Below, in pieces: positions 40,018-48,994 of a stretch of DNA of 64,000 bases (its first letter is position 1; every line of letters begins with the position of its first letter). The translations under genes and the position numbers were made by a program. The notes under the pieces are model-generated. The model did no database searches and was not told the origin of the DNA. It saw only the letters and a program-made list of their open reading frames with translations. This stretch comes from Villigracilis sp900696595 (GTDB taxonomy: Bacteria > Chloroflexota > Anaerolineae > Anaerolineales > Villigracilaceae), in assembly GCA_030263615.1 (NCBI GenBank), contig SZPH01000002.1:7998-71997 (forward strand), read 5' to 3'.

Positions 40018-40437
40018 ATGACCGAACCTTACCCATTCTCGACGACGCTCAAGGTGCGCTTCAATGAGACCGACGCGCAGGGACACGTCAACTTTGCGCA
40101 GTATTTGAATCTGTTCGACGTTGCGCTGGTCGAATACCTGCGTCACATCGGTTTCAGTTACCAGCGCATGTTGGACGAGGATTTTGACATGCTTTACGTG
40201 GATGCGCACGCTTCGTACAGCGCCCCCGCCTATTTCGACAACCTGTTGCGGATTCACTGCCGCGCGGGCAAGGTCGGCGATTCGAGCGTGAGATTTGATT
40301 TTGAAGTCTTCAACGAAAGCAAGGAGAACCGCCTGACCGCGAAAGGCGAGATCACGATTGTGACGGCGGACCGCAAGACGTTCCAGAAGATGCGCGTCCC
40401 CGACCATTTCCGCCAGGCATTGGAGAGACAGGATTGA
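40018..40437 (+). CDS. Acyl-CoA thioesterase, 4-hydroxybenzoyl-CoA thioesterase/YbgC family
   Basis: 139 residues from ATG 40018; a longer frame starts in the repeat. VRFNETDAQGHVNFAQYLNL carries the catalytic Asp of the hot-dog thioesterases (D in TDAQGHVN). It hydrolyses aryl- or acyl-CoA esters and may relieve CoA trapping during aromatic degradation. No good ribosome site is visible; the start follows a stem-loop within 12 bases, so translation may be weak or structure-dependent. Confidence 0.78.
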   Translation: MTEPYPFSTTLKVRFNETDAQGHVNFAQYLNLFDVALVEYLRHIGFSYQRMLDEDFDMLYVDAHASYSAPAYFDNLLRIHCRAGKVGDSSVRFDFEVFNESKENRLTAKGEITIVTADRKTFQKMRVPDHFRQALERQD

Positions 40438-40470
40438 AAGAGAAATTCACTACCGTGCATTTCAAAAACG

Positions 40471-40541
40471 GGACGCGGAAAACGCGGATAAACGCGGATT
40501 CTCAAGGCATTTTATCCGCGTTCTCCGCGCTCGTCAGCGTC
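40471..40541. repeat. GGACGC..GCGTCC palindromic repeat, copy 2
   Basis: GGACGCGGAAAACGCGGATAA.. / ..TTATCCGCGTTCTCCGCG..AGCGTCC; same family as 25144-25214. Confidence 0.58.
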
Positions 40542-40594
40542 CCAGACAGGGTTTATACGGTAGAGAAACGGTGATTGAACTTGGAGAAACAAGG

Positions 40595-41620
40595 ATGAAA
40601 GCCGCAGTTTTTCACGAACCACACAAACCGTTGAGCGTTGAAGAAATCCCGACCCCGACTCCGTCCGCTGGCGAAGTCCTCATCAAGGTCGCGGGATGCG
40701 GAGTCTGTCATACGGACTTGCATTACATTGATCACGGCGTCCCTACATTCAAGAAGCCGCCGCTCGTGTTGGGACATGAAGTCTCAGGCACGGTCGCGGG
40801 ACTCGGCGCGGGCGTCGCTCAATGGAAGGAAGGCGCGCGCGTGTTGTTGCCCGCCGTGTATGGATGCGGTCAATGCGCCATGTGCCGCACGGGACGCGAG
40901 AACATCTGCGAAAAGATGGTGATGTTCGGCAACAACGTGGACGGCGGCTACGCCGAGTACATGCTCGCGCCCGCCAAGGATGTCATCGCATTGCCCGATG
41001 AACTTCCGCTGGTCGAGAGCGCCATCATCGCGGACGCGGTCACGACGCCCTATCATGCCGTCGTCAATCGCGGGCAGGTCAAGCCTGGCGATAACGTCGT
41101 CGTTGTGGGATGCGGCGGAATCGGCTTGAATCTCGTGCAGGTCGCTTCGGCGGTCGGCGGGAGGGTGATCGCCATTGACGTGGTTGATTCCAAACTGGAA
41201 TGGGCGACCAAGCTCGGCGCGCAGGCGACGATCAACGCCAGGAATGTCGAGCGTGTGGACAAGGAAGTCCGCAAACTGACGGGCGGCGGGGGCGCGGATA
41301 TCGGCTTTGAAGCCATTGGCAACCCCGTCACGCAGGCGCAGACGTTTTCATGCGTCCGCACGGGCGGGCGTTTCGTCGTCGTCGGTTACAGCGACAAGCC
41401 GATGACTCTCGACGCGGGGCGCGTGATGTTCCGCGAAATGGACATCGTCGGCTCGCTCGGTTGCCGCGCCGTGGATTATCCGCGCGTGCTGGAACTGGCA
41501 AGACAAGGAAAAATCAAAGTCAAGGAACTCGTCACCGCGCAGTTTTCGCTGGACGATGTCAACGCCGCGTTCGATACGCTTCGCAAAGGCGAAGGGATTC
41601 GGTCGGTGATTGTGCCGTGA
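40595..41620 (+). CDS. had: 6-hydroxycyclohex-1-ene-1-carbonyl-CoA dehydrogenase (Had-like), Zn-dependent
   Basis: 341 residues from ATG 40595 (GGAG and AAGG upstream). Medium-chain alcohol dehydrogenase: catalytic Zn ligands in GCGVCHTDLH and GHEVSG, the structural Zn site with CGQCAMCRTGRENIC, and the Rossmann motif VVVGCGGIGLNLV with an acidic residue (IDVVD) favouring NAD. In the benzoyl-CoA pathway Had oxidises the Dch product to 6-oxocyclohex-1-ene-1-carbonyl-CoA, the substrate of Oah. All three enzymes are present in this stretch, which supports the assignment over a generic alcohol dehydrogenase. Confidence 0.82.
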   Translation: MKAAVFHEPHKPLSVEEIPTPTPSAGEVLIKVAGCGVCHTDLHYIDHGVPTFKKPPLVLGHEVSGTVAGLGAGVAQWKEGARVLLPAVYGCGQCAMCRTGRENICEKMVMFGNNVDGGYAEYMLAPAKDVIALPDELPLVESAIIADAVTTPYHAVVNRGQVKPGDNVVVVGCGGIGLNLVQVASAVGGRVIAIDVVDSKLEWATKLGAQATINARNVERVDKEVRKLTGGGGADIGFEAIGNPVTQAQTFSCVRTGGRFVVVGYSDKPMTLDAGRVMFREMDIVGSLGCRAVDYPRVLELARQGKIKVKELVTAQFSLDDVNAAFDTLRKGEGIRSVIVP

Positions 41621-41629
41621 AGAAGCGAT

Positions 41630-41726
41630 GTCGTTGCGAGGGCGGCGATCTTCCGCCCGAAGCAATCTCCTCGCTTCTTCAGAAGATTGCTTCGTCGCGA
41701 AGAGCAAGAGCGCTCCTCGCAATGAC
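41630..41726. repeat. GTCATTGCGAG palindromic repeat, copy 4
   Basis: GTCGTTGCGAGGGCGGCG.. / ..CTCGCAATGAC after had; contains GCGCTCCTCGCAATGAC, identical to the copy at 60388-60481 and the half copy at 42654-42699. Confidence 0.68.
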
Positions 41727-41737
41727 ATGGAAAAAAT

Positions 41738-42589
41738 ATGATCATAGACTTCCACATCCACCTCTCGCTCCCCGAGCACGAACTCCCTTCCGTGATGGAG
41801 TGGATGCGCGGGAACTTTCAAGGAGACCTCGATGCCTACCTCAAACAGATTCTCACCCCGCAGGGGATTCGCCGGTATCTTCAAGAGAACGACATTGATC
41901 TGGCTGTCGGTCTGGCGGAGGTTTCGCCCGTCACCACAGGAGTCGCGGATAACGACTACACCGGCAAATTCTGCGCGGAAATCAACCGCATCGCCGACCC
42001 CGCCTCAGGTCCGCGCGGGCGCGTGTTGCCCTTCGCCAGCATCAATCCATACATCGTCAACGATCTGCCCGCGGAACTCGAACGGCTTGTAGAGGAGTAC
42101 GACTTCAAAGGCATTAAGGTTTACCCGCCGTACCAGCATCATTACGTCAACGACCCGCGCATGTATCCGCTGTACGCCAAGGTTCAGGAACTCGGCTTGC
42201 CGATGATGGTGCATACGGGATCGTCGGTCTTCAAAGGCGCGCGCATCAAATACGGCGACCCGCTCCTGCTCGACGACGTGGCGATTGACTTCCCGAACCT
42301 GAACATCCTGATGTGCCATTCGGGGCGTCCGTTCTGGTACGAGCAAGCGTTCTGGATGGCGCGGCGGCATGAGAACGTTTACATGGAAGTGTCGGGCTTG
42401 CCCGCGAAATACCTGCTGGATTATTTCCCGCGGCTGGAGGAACTTGCCCATAAAGTCATCTACGGCTCGGATTGGCCCGGCAACCCGGATCTGAAACGAA
42501 ACGTCGAAGCAATCCGCGCCCTGCCGATTTCGGATGAAGCGAAGCAAAAAATTCTACACGATAACGCCGCAAGGATTTTGAAACTGTAG
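41738..42589 (+). CDS. Amidohydrolase-2 family metal-dependent hydrolase
   Basis: 283 residues, TIM-barrel. MIIDFHIHLSLPEHEL carries the HxH metal motif, further ligands lie in MMVHTGSS and LMCHSGRPFW, and the conserved Asp in VIYGSDWPGNPD. Relatives include ACMSD, resorcylate decarboxylases and lactone hydrolases; many act in aromatic degradation. It starts 11 bases after a repeat, between had and an iorAB pair. I cannot assign the substrate. Confidence 0.75.
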   Translation: MIIDFHIHLSLPEHELPSVMEWMRGNFQGDLDAYLKQILTPQGIRRYLQENDIDLAVGLAEVSPVTTGVADNDYTGKFCAEINRIADPASGPRGRVLPFASINPYIVNDLPAELERLVEEYDFKGIKVYPPYQHHYVNDPRMYPLYAKVQELGLPMMVHTGSSVFKGARIKYGDPLLLDDVAIDFPNLNILMCHSGRPFWYEQAFWMARRHENVYMEVSGLPAKYLLDYFPRLEELAHKVIYGSDWPGNPDLKRNVEAIRALPISDEAKQKILHDNAARILKL

Positions 42590-42599
42590 GAATCACGAC

Positions 42600-42699
42600 A
42601 ACCCGCAAAGCAATCACTAATCTCTAATTACCAATTGCCAATTACCAATTACCAGAAGATTGCTTCGTCGCGAAGAGCAAGAGCGCTCCTCGCAAAGAC
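42600..42699. repeat. AATTACCAATTGCC repeats and half GTCATTGCGAG element
   Basis: AATTACCAATTGCCAATTAC and CAATTACC tandem-like units (42626-42651) precede AGAAGATTGCTTCGTCGCGA.., the right half only of the GTCATTGCGAG repeat (42654-42699). The left half is missing, so this copy is truncated. Confidence 0.55.
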
Positions 42700-42722
42700 A
42701 TGAAAAATACGGAGATACGATT

Positions 42723-44468
42723 ATGCGAGAATTCTTATTAGGTAACGAAGCCATCGCCCGCGGGGCATGGGAGGCGGGAGTCAAATTCGTATCGGGTTAT
42801 CCTGGCACGCCCAGCACCGAGATCATCGAGACGCTGGCGAAGCGTTATCCCGAAACCAACCCGCGCTGGTCAGCGAACGAAAAAGTCGCGTTCGAGGAGG
42901 GCATGGGCGCGGCGATCGGCGGCTTGCGGACGCTCGTCACGATGAAGCATGTCGGACTCAACGTCGCGGCAGACGCCTTCATGGTCTTCCCCTACTCCGG
43001 CACCAACGGCGGCTTCGTCGTCATCTCCGCCGACGACCCCGGAATGCACTCCTCGCAAAACGAACAGGACAACCGCTATCTCGCGCGCGTCGCCAAAGTC
43101 CCTGTGCTGGAGCCGAGCGACGCGCAGGAATGTCGTGACTTCATGATCGCGGGTCTCGAACTCTCGGAACAATTCCACTCGCCCTTCATGCTGCGGACGA
43201 CGACCCGCCTCGCGCATCATAAGGGAGTGGTGGACGTGGGCGAGCGGACGGAAGTGGAGACCCGCGCCTTCGACCGCGACCCCAAACGCTTCTCTGTCCC
43301 AATCTATCGCCTGCTTCGCCGACCCGAAGTTGAGAAAACGCTGACGGCTCTCGCCGAATACGCCGAGACCTGCCCCTTCAATCGAATCGAAGAGGGCGGG
43401 GATAACAAGATTGGCGTGGTCACTTCGGGGATTTCGTATCAATACGTCAAGGAAGTTTTGCCGAACGCGGGCGTATTGCGACTCGGCATGACCTTTCCAC
43501 TGCCAATCAACCTCCTGCGCGACTTCTGCTCGAAGTACGAAACGGTCTACATCATCGAAGAGGGCGAGCCGTTCATCGAAGAATTCATGCGCGCGGCGGG
43601 AATCACGAACCTCAAAGGCAAGGAACTCTTCGGCGTGATCGGCGAATACTCACCGGGGCGTTTGCAAAAGACGCTGGGCTTGGGCAACCCGCCCACGCCG
43701 TTCATCGAAGAGATCAACCTCATCCCGCGTCCGCCCATGTTCTGCATTGGTTGCGGGCATCGCACAGTCTTCGCCGCGTTGAGGCAGTTGAGAGTCACCG
43801 TATCGGGCGACATCGGCTGTTACACGATGGGCGCGCTCCCGCCTTACGAAGCGGAACACACCACTTTCTGCATGGGCGCCAGCATCGGAGTCGCCGTCGG
43901 CTTGGAAAAGGCTGGGCATGAGAACACAGTCGCAATCATCGGCGACGGAACCTTCATCCACGCGGGTATCCCGCCGCTGATCGACGCGGTCTACAACAAG
44001 AGCCACATCACGCTCATCATCCTCGATAACTCGGCGACGGGCATGACGGGCAGTCAGCCGCACCCTTCAACGGGCAAGGACGCGCTCGGCAACGAAGCGC
44101 CGAAGTTGGACCTCGAAGCGTTGTGCCGCGCGACGGGCGTGCAGAACGTCGCCGTGGTGGACACATGGGATCGCAAAGAAGTTGTCAACGTCATCCGCCG
44201 CGCCGTCTCGTTCAAAGGACCCGCCGTCGTCATCGCGCGCGGACCGTGCGTGCAACTGCCCGAGGTTAAAAGCTCGCATCGGATTCCCTTCTTCATCGTC
44301 GAAGATCTTTGCACGCAATGCGACGCGTGCTTCAAGGTGTGGTGTCCCGCCATTACGCGCACGCCGCAGAATTTCCCCGTCATCGCCGCCAACGAATGTA
44401 CATCATGTACCGTCTGCGCGCAGGTCTGCCCAACGGACGCCATCGTACTCGCGGAGGAAACCGCATGA
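42723..44468 (+). CDS. iorA: Indolepyruvate-type oxidoreductase, alpha subunit (copy 2)
   Basis: 581 residues from ATG 42723; the longer frame runs back into the truncated repeat. N-terminal LLGNEAIARGAWEAGVKFV with SGYPGTPSTEI, TPP domain with CIGCGHRTVFAAL and GDGTFIHAGIPPLI..LDNSATGMTG, C-terminal ferredoxin domain CTQCDACFKVWCP and CTSCTVCAQVCPTD (canonical cluster spacing). It is close to archaeal and clostridial IorA and to copy 3 at 51642. It decarboxylates arylpyruvates with ferredoxin as acceptor. iorB overlaps by 4 bases. Confidence 0.87.
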   Translation: MREFLLGNEAIARGAWEAGVKFVSGYPGTPSTEIIETLAKRYPETNPRWSANEKVAFEEGMGAAIGGLRTLVTMKHVGLNVAADAFMVFPYSGTNGGFVVISADDPGMHSSQNEQDNRYLARVAKVPVLEPSDAQECRDFMIAGLELSEQFHSPFMLRTTTRLAHHKGVVDVGERTEVETRAFDRDPKRFSVPIYRLLRRPEVEKTLTALAEYAETCPFNRIEEGGDNKIGVVTSGISYQYVKEVLPNAGVLRLGMTFPLPINLLRDFCSKYETVYIIEEGEPFIEEFMRAAGITNLKGKELFGVIGEYSPGRLQKTLGLGNPPTPFIEEINLIPRPPMFCIGCGHRTVFAALRQLRVTVSGDIGCYTMGALPPYEAEHTTFCMGASIGVAVGLEKAGHENTVAIIGDGTFIHAGIPPLIDAVYNKSHITLIILDNSATGMTGSQPHPSTGKDALGNEAPKLDLEALCRATGVQNVAVVDTWDRKEVVNVIRRAVSFKGPAVVIARGPCVQLPEVKSSHRIPFFIVEDLCTQCDACFKVWCPAITRTPQNFPVIAANECTSCTVCAQVCPTDAIVLAEETA

Positions 44469-45055
44469 ATATTTACAGTTTGATGTTTGCGGGCGTGGGC
44501 GGACAGGGATCGTTGCTCATCGCCGAGTTGACTTCGCTTGCCGCCGTGCGCGCGGGATACGACACAAAGCAGACCGAAGTGCATGGCGTTTCGCAACGAG
44601 GCGGAAGCGTGGAGACGCACGTCCGCTTTGGCGACAAAGTCCATTCGCCCATCATCACGCCTGGCGAAGCGCAAGCGGTGATCGGCTTGGAAAAATTGGA
44701 GGCGCTTCGCTTCGCTCATTATCTGAATCCCGACTGCGGGACGATTCTCGTCAACGACCATGAGTTGATCCCAGGCTCGGTCGCCAACGCCGAGAAAGTT
44801 TATCCGTACGAGACGATTGATTTTCTGCGCTCGAAAGGCATGAAAGTGATCGCCCTGCCCGCCTCGCAAACGGCGCGCGACCTGGGCGACGCGCGCATGG
44901 CGAACGTCGTCATGCTCGGCGCGTTGTCCACGCTGTTGCCCATTGAGCGCGAGGTTTGGGACAAGACGCTTCACCTGCGCATCCCCGCGAAATACCTGCA
45001 AGGTAATTTGAAGGCGTTCGCGTCCGGGTGTGAAGCGATACAGAAAGTTGCGTAA
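44465..45055 (+). CDS. iorB: Indolepyruvate-type oxidoreductase, beta subunit (copy 2)
   Basis: 196 residues from ATG 44465 (ATGA overlap). MFAGVGGQGSLLIAELTSLA and EVHGVSQRGGSVETHVRFG are the POR-gamma-type motifs of IorB, shared with copies 1 and 3. It forms the enzyme with 42723. The remaining longer frame upstream is within iorA and is rejected. Confidence 0.87.
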   Translation: MNIYSLMFAGVGGQGSLLIAELTSLAAVRAGYDTKQTEVHGVSQRGGSVETHVRFGDKVHSPIITPGEAQAVIGLEKLEALRFAHYLNPDCGTILVNDHELIPGSVANAEKVYPYETIDFLRSKGMKVIALPASQTARDLGDARMANVVMLGALSTLLPIEREVWDKTLHLRIPAKYLQGNLKAFASGCEAIQKVA

Positions 45056-45082
45056 AACAGAGTCCGCGACCCGAACCGTAGT

Positions 45083-45130
45083 CCAACGACTCCCGTCGTT
45101 GGAAGCGAAAGTCAGGAGACTTTTGACTCC
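45083..45130. repeat. CCAACGACTCCCGTCGTTGG repeat, copy 1
   Basis: The 20-base palindrome at 45083-45102 is followed by AAAGTCAGGAGACTTTTGAC. The same two-part unit occurs at 63930-63979. Confidence 0.65.
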
Positions 45131-45155
45131 GTTACCCGACCTGAAAGGAGAAAAC

Positions 45156-46460
45156 ATGTCCCCAAATCCAGATGAAGTACACGATTTGATCTACGACTGG
45201 AATCTCGTCGAGGAGTCGCCGCGTCCGAAGAAGCGCGTCATGATCGTGGACGAGACCCTGCGCGACGGGCTGCAATCGCCGTCCATCATCCATCCCGAGA
45301 TCGAGGATAAGGTCTACCTGCTCTACCTGATGCGCGACCTGGGCATAGACGCCGCGGACCTGGGTTTATGCGGCGCGGGCGAAAAATTCAAATACCACGT
45401 CACCGTGCTGGCGCGGGAAATCGTCAACCAGAAGATGCCCATCCAGCCGCAGAGCGCGGCCCGTTCGATCGAGGCGGATATCGCCCCGATTGTGGATGCC
45501 TCCCAGCAGGCGGGCATTCCCATCGAAGCGTGCATCTTCCTCGGCACGAGTCCCATCCGCCAGTATGCCGAAGGCTGGGAACTGGATTTTCTGCTCAAGC
45601 AGGCGGAAGAGTCGGTGACGTTCGCGGTCAAACATGGCATCCCGGTCATGTTCGTCACCGAAGACACAATCCGCGCCAAACCGGAAACGTTGAAACAGGT
45701 GTATTCCGTCGCCATTCGCGCGGGCGCGCATCGCATCTGCGTTTCGGACACGGTCGGGCATATCGCCCCCAACGGCACGCGCTCGCTGATCTCCTACCTG
45801 CGCAAGACGGTGGATGAGATCAACCCCGAAGTGGGCATAGACTGGCACGGACACAAAGACCGGGGATTGGACATCGCCAACACCCTAGCCGCCATCGAGG
45901 CGGGCGCGGATCGCGTCCACGCCTGCGGGCTGGGAATCGGCGAACGAAGCGGCAACACGCCGATGGAGCTGCTGCTCGTCAACCTCAACCTGCTCGGCTG
46001 GGCGAATCGCGACCTGAGCAAGATCCCCGAATACTGCAAGGTCATCTCGGAAAAATGCGGGGCGACCATTCCCTTCAATTATCCCGTCGTCGGGGCGGAT
46101 GCGTTCCGCACGGCGACCGGCGTTCACGCGGCGGCAATCGCCAAAGCCGACAGAATGGACGATGCCTGGCTTGCCGAGCGCGTGTATTGCGGCGTCCCCG
46201 CCAGCATGGTCGGGCGCGAACATACCATCGAGATCGGTCCCATGGCGGGCGAACATAACGTCCGCTTCTTCCTGCGAAAGCACGGCATCGAGGAACATCC
46301 CGTTTACGTGGAAAAGATCCTCGCCGCGGCAAAGCGTTCCAACCGCCTGTTGAGCGAAGACGATGTCAGGCGCATGGTCAGGGTGCTGCATGAGCGGTTA
46401 AGCGCGGGAGGGCAGGTGGAGGACTCCGAGTTGGATGCGGCGGTCAAAGCTGCATCCTGA
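45156..46460 (+). CDS. LeuA-like acyl-CoA/2-oxoacid condensing enzyme (isopropylmalate/homocitrate synthase family)
   Basis: 434 residues from ATG 45156 with AAAGGAG upstream. DRE-TIM fold: the start motif reads DETLRDGLQSP, where 2-isopropylmalate synthases usually have DGEQ, so Leu replaces the Glu; metal ligands lie in IDWHGHKDRGL, and GLGIGERSGNTPMELLLVNL is typical of LeuA/NifV-type enzymes. The C-terminal regulatory (leucine-binding) domain is absent, so feedback inhibition by leucine is unlikely. The LeuC-, LeuD- and LeuB-like proteins at 59124-63919 would complete an elongation cycle. The oxoacid substrate is unknown. Confidence 0.78.
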   Translation: MSPNPDEVHDLIYDWNLVEESPRPKKRVMIVDETLRDGLQSPSIIHPEIEDKVYLLYLMRDLGIDAADLGLCGAGEKFKYHVTVLAREIVNQKMPIQPQSAARSIEADIAPIVDASQQAGIPIEACIFLGTSPIRQYAEGWELDFLLKQAEESVTFAVKHGIPVMFVTEDTIRAKPETLKQVYSVAIRAGAHRICVSDTVGHIAPNGTRSLISYLRKTVDEINPEVGIDWHGHKDRGLDIANTLAAIEAGADRVHACGLGIGERSGNTPMELLLVNLNLLGWANRDLSKIPEYCKVISEKCGATIPFNYPVVGADAFRTATGVHAAAIAKADRMDDAWLAERVYCGVPASMVGREHTIEIGPMAGEHNVRFFLRKHGIEEHPVYVEKILAAAKRSNRLLSEDDVRRMVRVLHERLSAGGQVEDSELDAAVKAAS

Positions 46461-46517
46461 CCCGGGCATGGAGTCTGAGCGGGAAGGAGGTGGTTTTGGA
46501 AGGAACACAGGGCAGGC

Positions 46518-46543
46518 CTGACACGCGGGAAGCCGCGCGTCAG
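46518..46543. promoter_or_regulatory. Stem-loop upstream of the Liv operon
   Basis: CTGACACGCGG - GAAG - CCGCGCGTCAG: an 11-bp stem with one A.C mismatch and a tetraloop, about 40 bases before the binding-protein start. No T-tract. Confidence 0.5.
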
Positions 46544-46583
46544 TTAGTCGTGAAAGTTTGTATTCGCAAATGAGGAGAACACG

Positions 46584-47888
46584 ATGAACAAGAACCGTTT
46601 GTTTGTGACGTTCTGCGGGGTGGTGTTAGTCGCCTTACTGTTGGCTGCCTGCCAGCCTGCGGCAACCGAAGCGCCCACTGCGGCTCCGACCGAAGCGCCG
46701 ACCGAAGCCCCGACCGAAGCCCCAACCGCAGCCCCGACCGAGGCGCCCGTCGGCGAAACCTATAAGATCGGGTTTGCGCCCGCCATCACCGGGCCCGGCG
46801 CAAGCCTCGGCGACCCGGAACATCAGACCGGTAAAATGCTCGCCGAGAAGCTGATGACCGAAGGCGTCGTCGGACCCGACGGCGTGATGCATCCGGTCGA
46901 GATCATCATCTACGACACCGAGACCAACCCCGATGCGGCGGTCAGCGTGGTGCGCAAGATGATCGAAGAGGACAAGGTCCAGGTCGTCGTCGCCGGAACA
47001 ACATCCGGCGTGAGCATGGCGATCGTCCCCATCGCCACCGAAGCCGGGGTTGCGTATATTTCGATGGCTTCCGCGGGCGCGATCGTGAATGACCCGGAGA
47101 CGGGCGCAGTCCGCGAATGGGTCTTCAAGACCGCGCAGGATAACTATGCCTCCGCCAAATGGCAGGCGGACTACATCACCGCCATGGGCTGGACTTCGGT
47201 CTGTCATATCTACCAGAACTCCGGTTACGGCAACGACACCTTCAAGCAAGCCACCACAGCCTTCGGCGAAGCGGGTATCACCATCGCCTATTCCGCCGCC
47301 TTCGAGAGCGCCGCCACCGAATTCCCCGAACTGGCGGAAGTCGGCACCAGCGGATGCCAGGCGGTCGTCGTGGGAGCGATTCCGCCCGCCTCCTCCACCG
47401 TCTCGGTCGCCATTCGCGAACAGTATCCCGACATCCCCATCATTCACGGTCACGGAACCTGCAACCAGGATCACATTGACCTGATGGGCAGCGACGTCGC
47501 GGAAGGCATGGTCAGCCCGTGCGGCAAGGTTATGGTCGCCGACACCCTGCCCGACGACGATCCGCAGAAAGAGATCGTCACTCAGTATGCGGCGGACTAC
47601 ACCGCCTTCACCGGCAAACCCGTCAACACCTTCGGCGGGCACGGCTGGGATGCCCTCATGCTGGCGGTCAACGCGCTTGCCACCCTGCCCGATGGACAGG
47701 ACCTGGCGACCCAGCGCGCCGGAGTGCGCGACGCGATCGAAAACGGCGTCACCGGATGGCCCGGCATCAGCGGCGTGTACAACCTCTCGGCGGAGGATCA
47801 CTTCAGCCTCGATTATTTGAGCCTCGTCTTTGTCAAGGTGGTGGACGGCAAGTGGGTCTATTACCCCCAGGAAGAATGGGCGAAATAA
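46584..47888 (+). CDS. Liv-type ABC transporter substrate-binding lipoprotein
   Basis: 434 residues. Signal peptide with lipobox LLAAC, then seven near-tandem Thr/Ala-Glu-Ala-Pro units as an extracellular linker, then a type I periplasmic-binding domain (YKIGFAPAITGPGASLGDPE, and VVAGTTSGVSMAIVPIATEA). Such proteins bind branched-chain or aromatic amino acids, amides or aromatic acids. GAGGAG lies just before ATG 46584. It is first in an operon with permeases, two ATPases and an iorAB pair, which suggests that the ligand is an amino or aryl acid used by IorAB. Confidence 0.87.
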   Translation: MNKNRLFVTFCGVVLVALLLAACQPAATEAPTAAPTEAPTEAPTEAPTAAPTEAPVGETYKIGFAPAITGPGASLGDPEHQTGKMLAEKLMTEGVVGPDGVMHPVEIIIYDTETNPDAAVSVVRKMIEEDKVQVVVAGTTSGVSMAIVPIATEAGVAYISMASAGAIVNDPETGAVREWVFKTAQDNYASAKWQADYITAMGWTSVCHIYQNSGYGNDTFKQATTAFGEAGITIAYSAAFESAATEFPELAEVGTSGCQAVVVGAIPPASSTVSVAIREQYPDIPIIHGHGTCNQDHIDLMGSDVAEGMVSPCGKVMVADTLPDDDPQKEIVTQYAADYTAFTGKPVNTFGGHGWDALMLAVNALATLPDGQDLATQRAGVRDAIENGVTGWPGISGVYNLSAEDHFSLDYLSLVFVKVVDGKWVYYPQEEWAK

Positions 47889-47962
47889 CCGACCGATGGG
47901 CAATTATGGAAGGGGACGGGGCAACCCGCCCCCTTCCAACAGAGACGCATCAGGAGCCGACG

Positions 47963-48994
47963 ATGAAATTATCCGCCACGGAAAACCGCTGGAAGTCCCT
48001 GCGCATGCCTGCCATTGCGCTGGCGCTGATCGCGGTCATCCTGTACCTGGGGGCGCAGAAAAATTTCGGGCCCGTCCAATATGCGCAATTTATCGCGGAC
48101 GGGCTGCGCGGCGGCGCGATCTACGCGATGATCGCCATGGGTTTCGTGATCGTCTATAACGTCACGGGTGTGATCAACTTCGCCCAGGGCGCCTTCGTCA
48201 TGCTGGGCGCCATGCTGGCGGTCACGTTCCACGAGATGGAGATGCCGTTTTCCCCCGCCCTGCGCCTGATCGTCAGCGTCATACTTTCCATCGCCGCGAC
48301 AACCCTGATCGGGGTGTTGGTCGAGCGCCTGACCATTCACCCGGCAAGGTTCTCCAGCCCGCTGACTTTAATCATCATCACCGTCGGGGTATTCATCACC
48401 ATCCAGGGGCTTGCCTTGCTGGTCTGGGGGCCCGACGCGCATATTTTCCCGTCTTTCACCACGCTCGAAATGGCGGACAAGGTCTTTCGCGTGAACGGGG
48501 TTGTGATCAAGGCTCAGGGGTTTTGGATCTGGGGGATTACCGCAATCGTTCTTATCTGGCTGGCATTTTTCTTTGAGAAGACCCTGTTGGGCAAAGCCAT
48601 GCGCGCCTGCGCCGTCAACCAGCGCGCCGCGCGCCTGGTCGGCATCCGCTTCGACCGCATGTCCCTGCTGGCGTTCGCCATGGCGTCCGCGCTGGGGGCG
48701 ATCAGCGGCATCATCATCGCGCCGCTTCTGCGCCCATCCTTCGACATCGGGCTGAACCTCGGCTTGAAAGGCTTCGTCGCGGCAATCATCGGCGGACTGG
48801 TCAACCCGGTCGGCGCGGTGCTGGGCGGTTTGATGCTCGGCTTGCTGGAAAACATTTCGGCGGGCGTCACCAAGGCCGGGATGCGGGACATCTACGCCTA
48901 CAGCCTGCTCATTCTGACGCTTCTCTTCCGCCCGCAAGGATTGTTGGGCGCGAAGAAAACCGCCGTGGAAACGGGAGGGGAAAGCCGCGCATGA
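47963..48994 (+). CDS. livH: Liv-type ABC permease 1 (LivH-like)
   Basis: 343 residues from ATG 47963 (AGGAG upstream). Polytopic, with IYAMIAMGFVIVYNVTGVIN and FAQGAFVMLGAMLA early on, and AIIGGLVNPVGAVLGGLMLG later, the signatures of LivH. An N-terminal hydrophobic segment (residues 18-35) precedes the core. Overlaps the next permease by 4 bases. Confidence 0.88.
   Translation: MKLSATENRWKSLRMPAIALALIAVILYLGAQKNFGPVQYAQFIADGLRGGAIYAMIAMGFVIVYNVTGVINFAQGAFVMLGAMLAVTFHEMEMPFSPALRLIVSVILSIAATTLIGVLVERLTIHPARFSSPLTLIIITVGVFITIQGLALLVWGPDAHIFPSFTTLEMADKVFRVNGVVIKAQGFWIWGITAIVLIWLAFFFEKTLLGKAMRACAVNQRAARLVGIRFDRMSLLAFAMASALGAISGIIIAPLLRPSFDIGLNLGLKGFVAAIIGGLVNPVGAVLGGLMLGLLENISAGVTKAGMRDIYAYSLLILTLLFRPQGLLGAKKTAVETGGESRA

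Noticed and set aside
42660..42722. N-terminal extension of the second IorA
   Set aside because: The extra 21 codons are encoded by a truncated GTCATTGCGAG repeat, and the family N-terminus begins at the Met at 42723.
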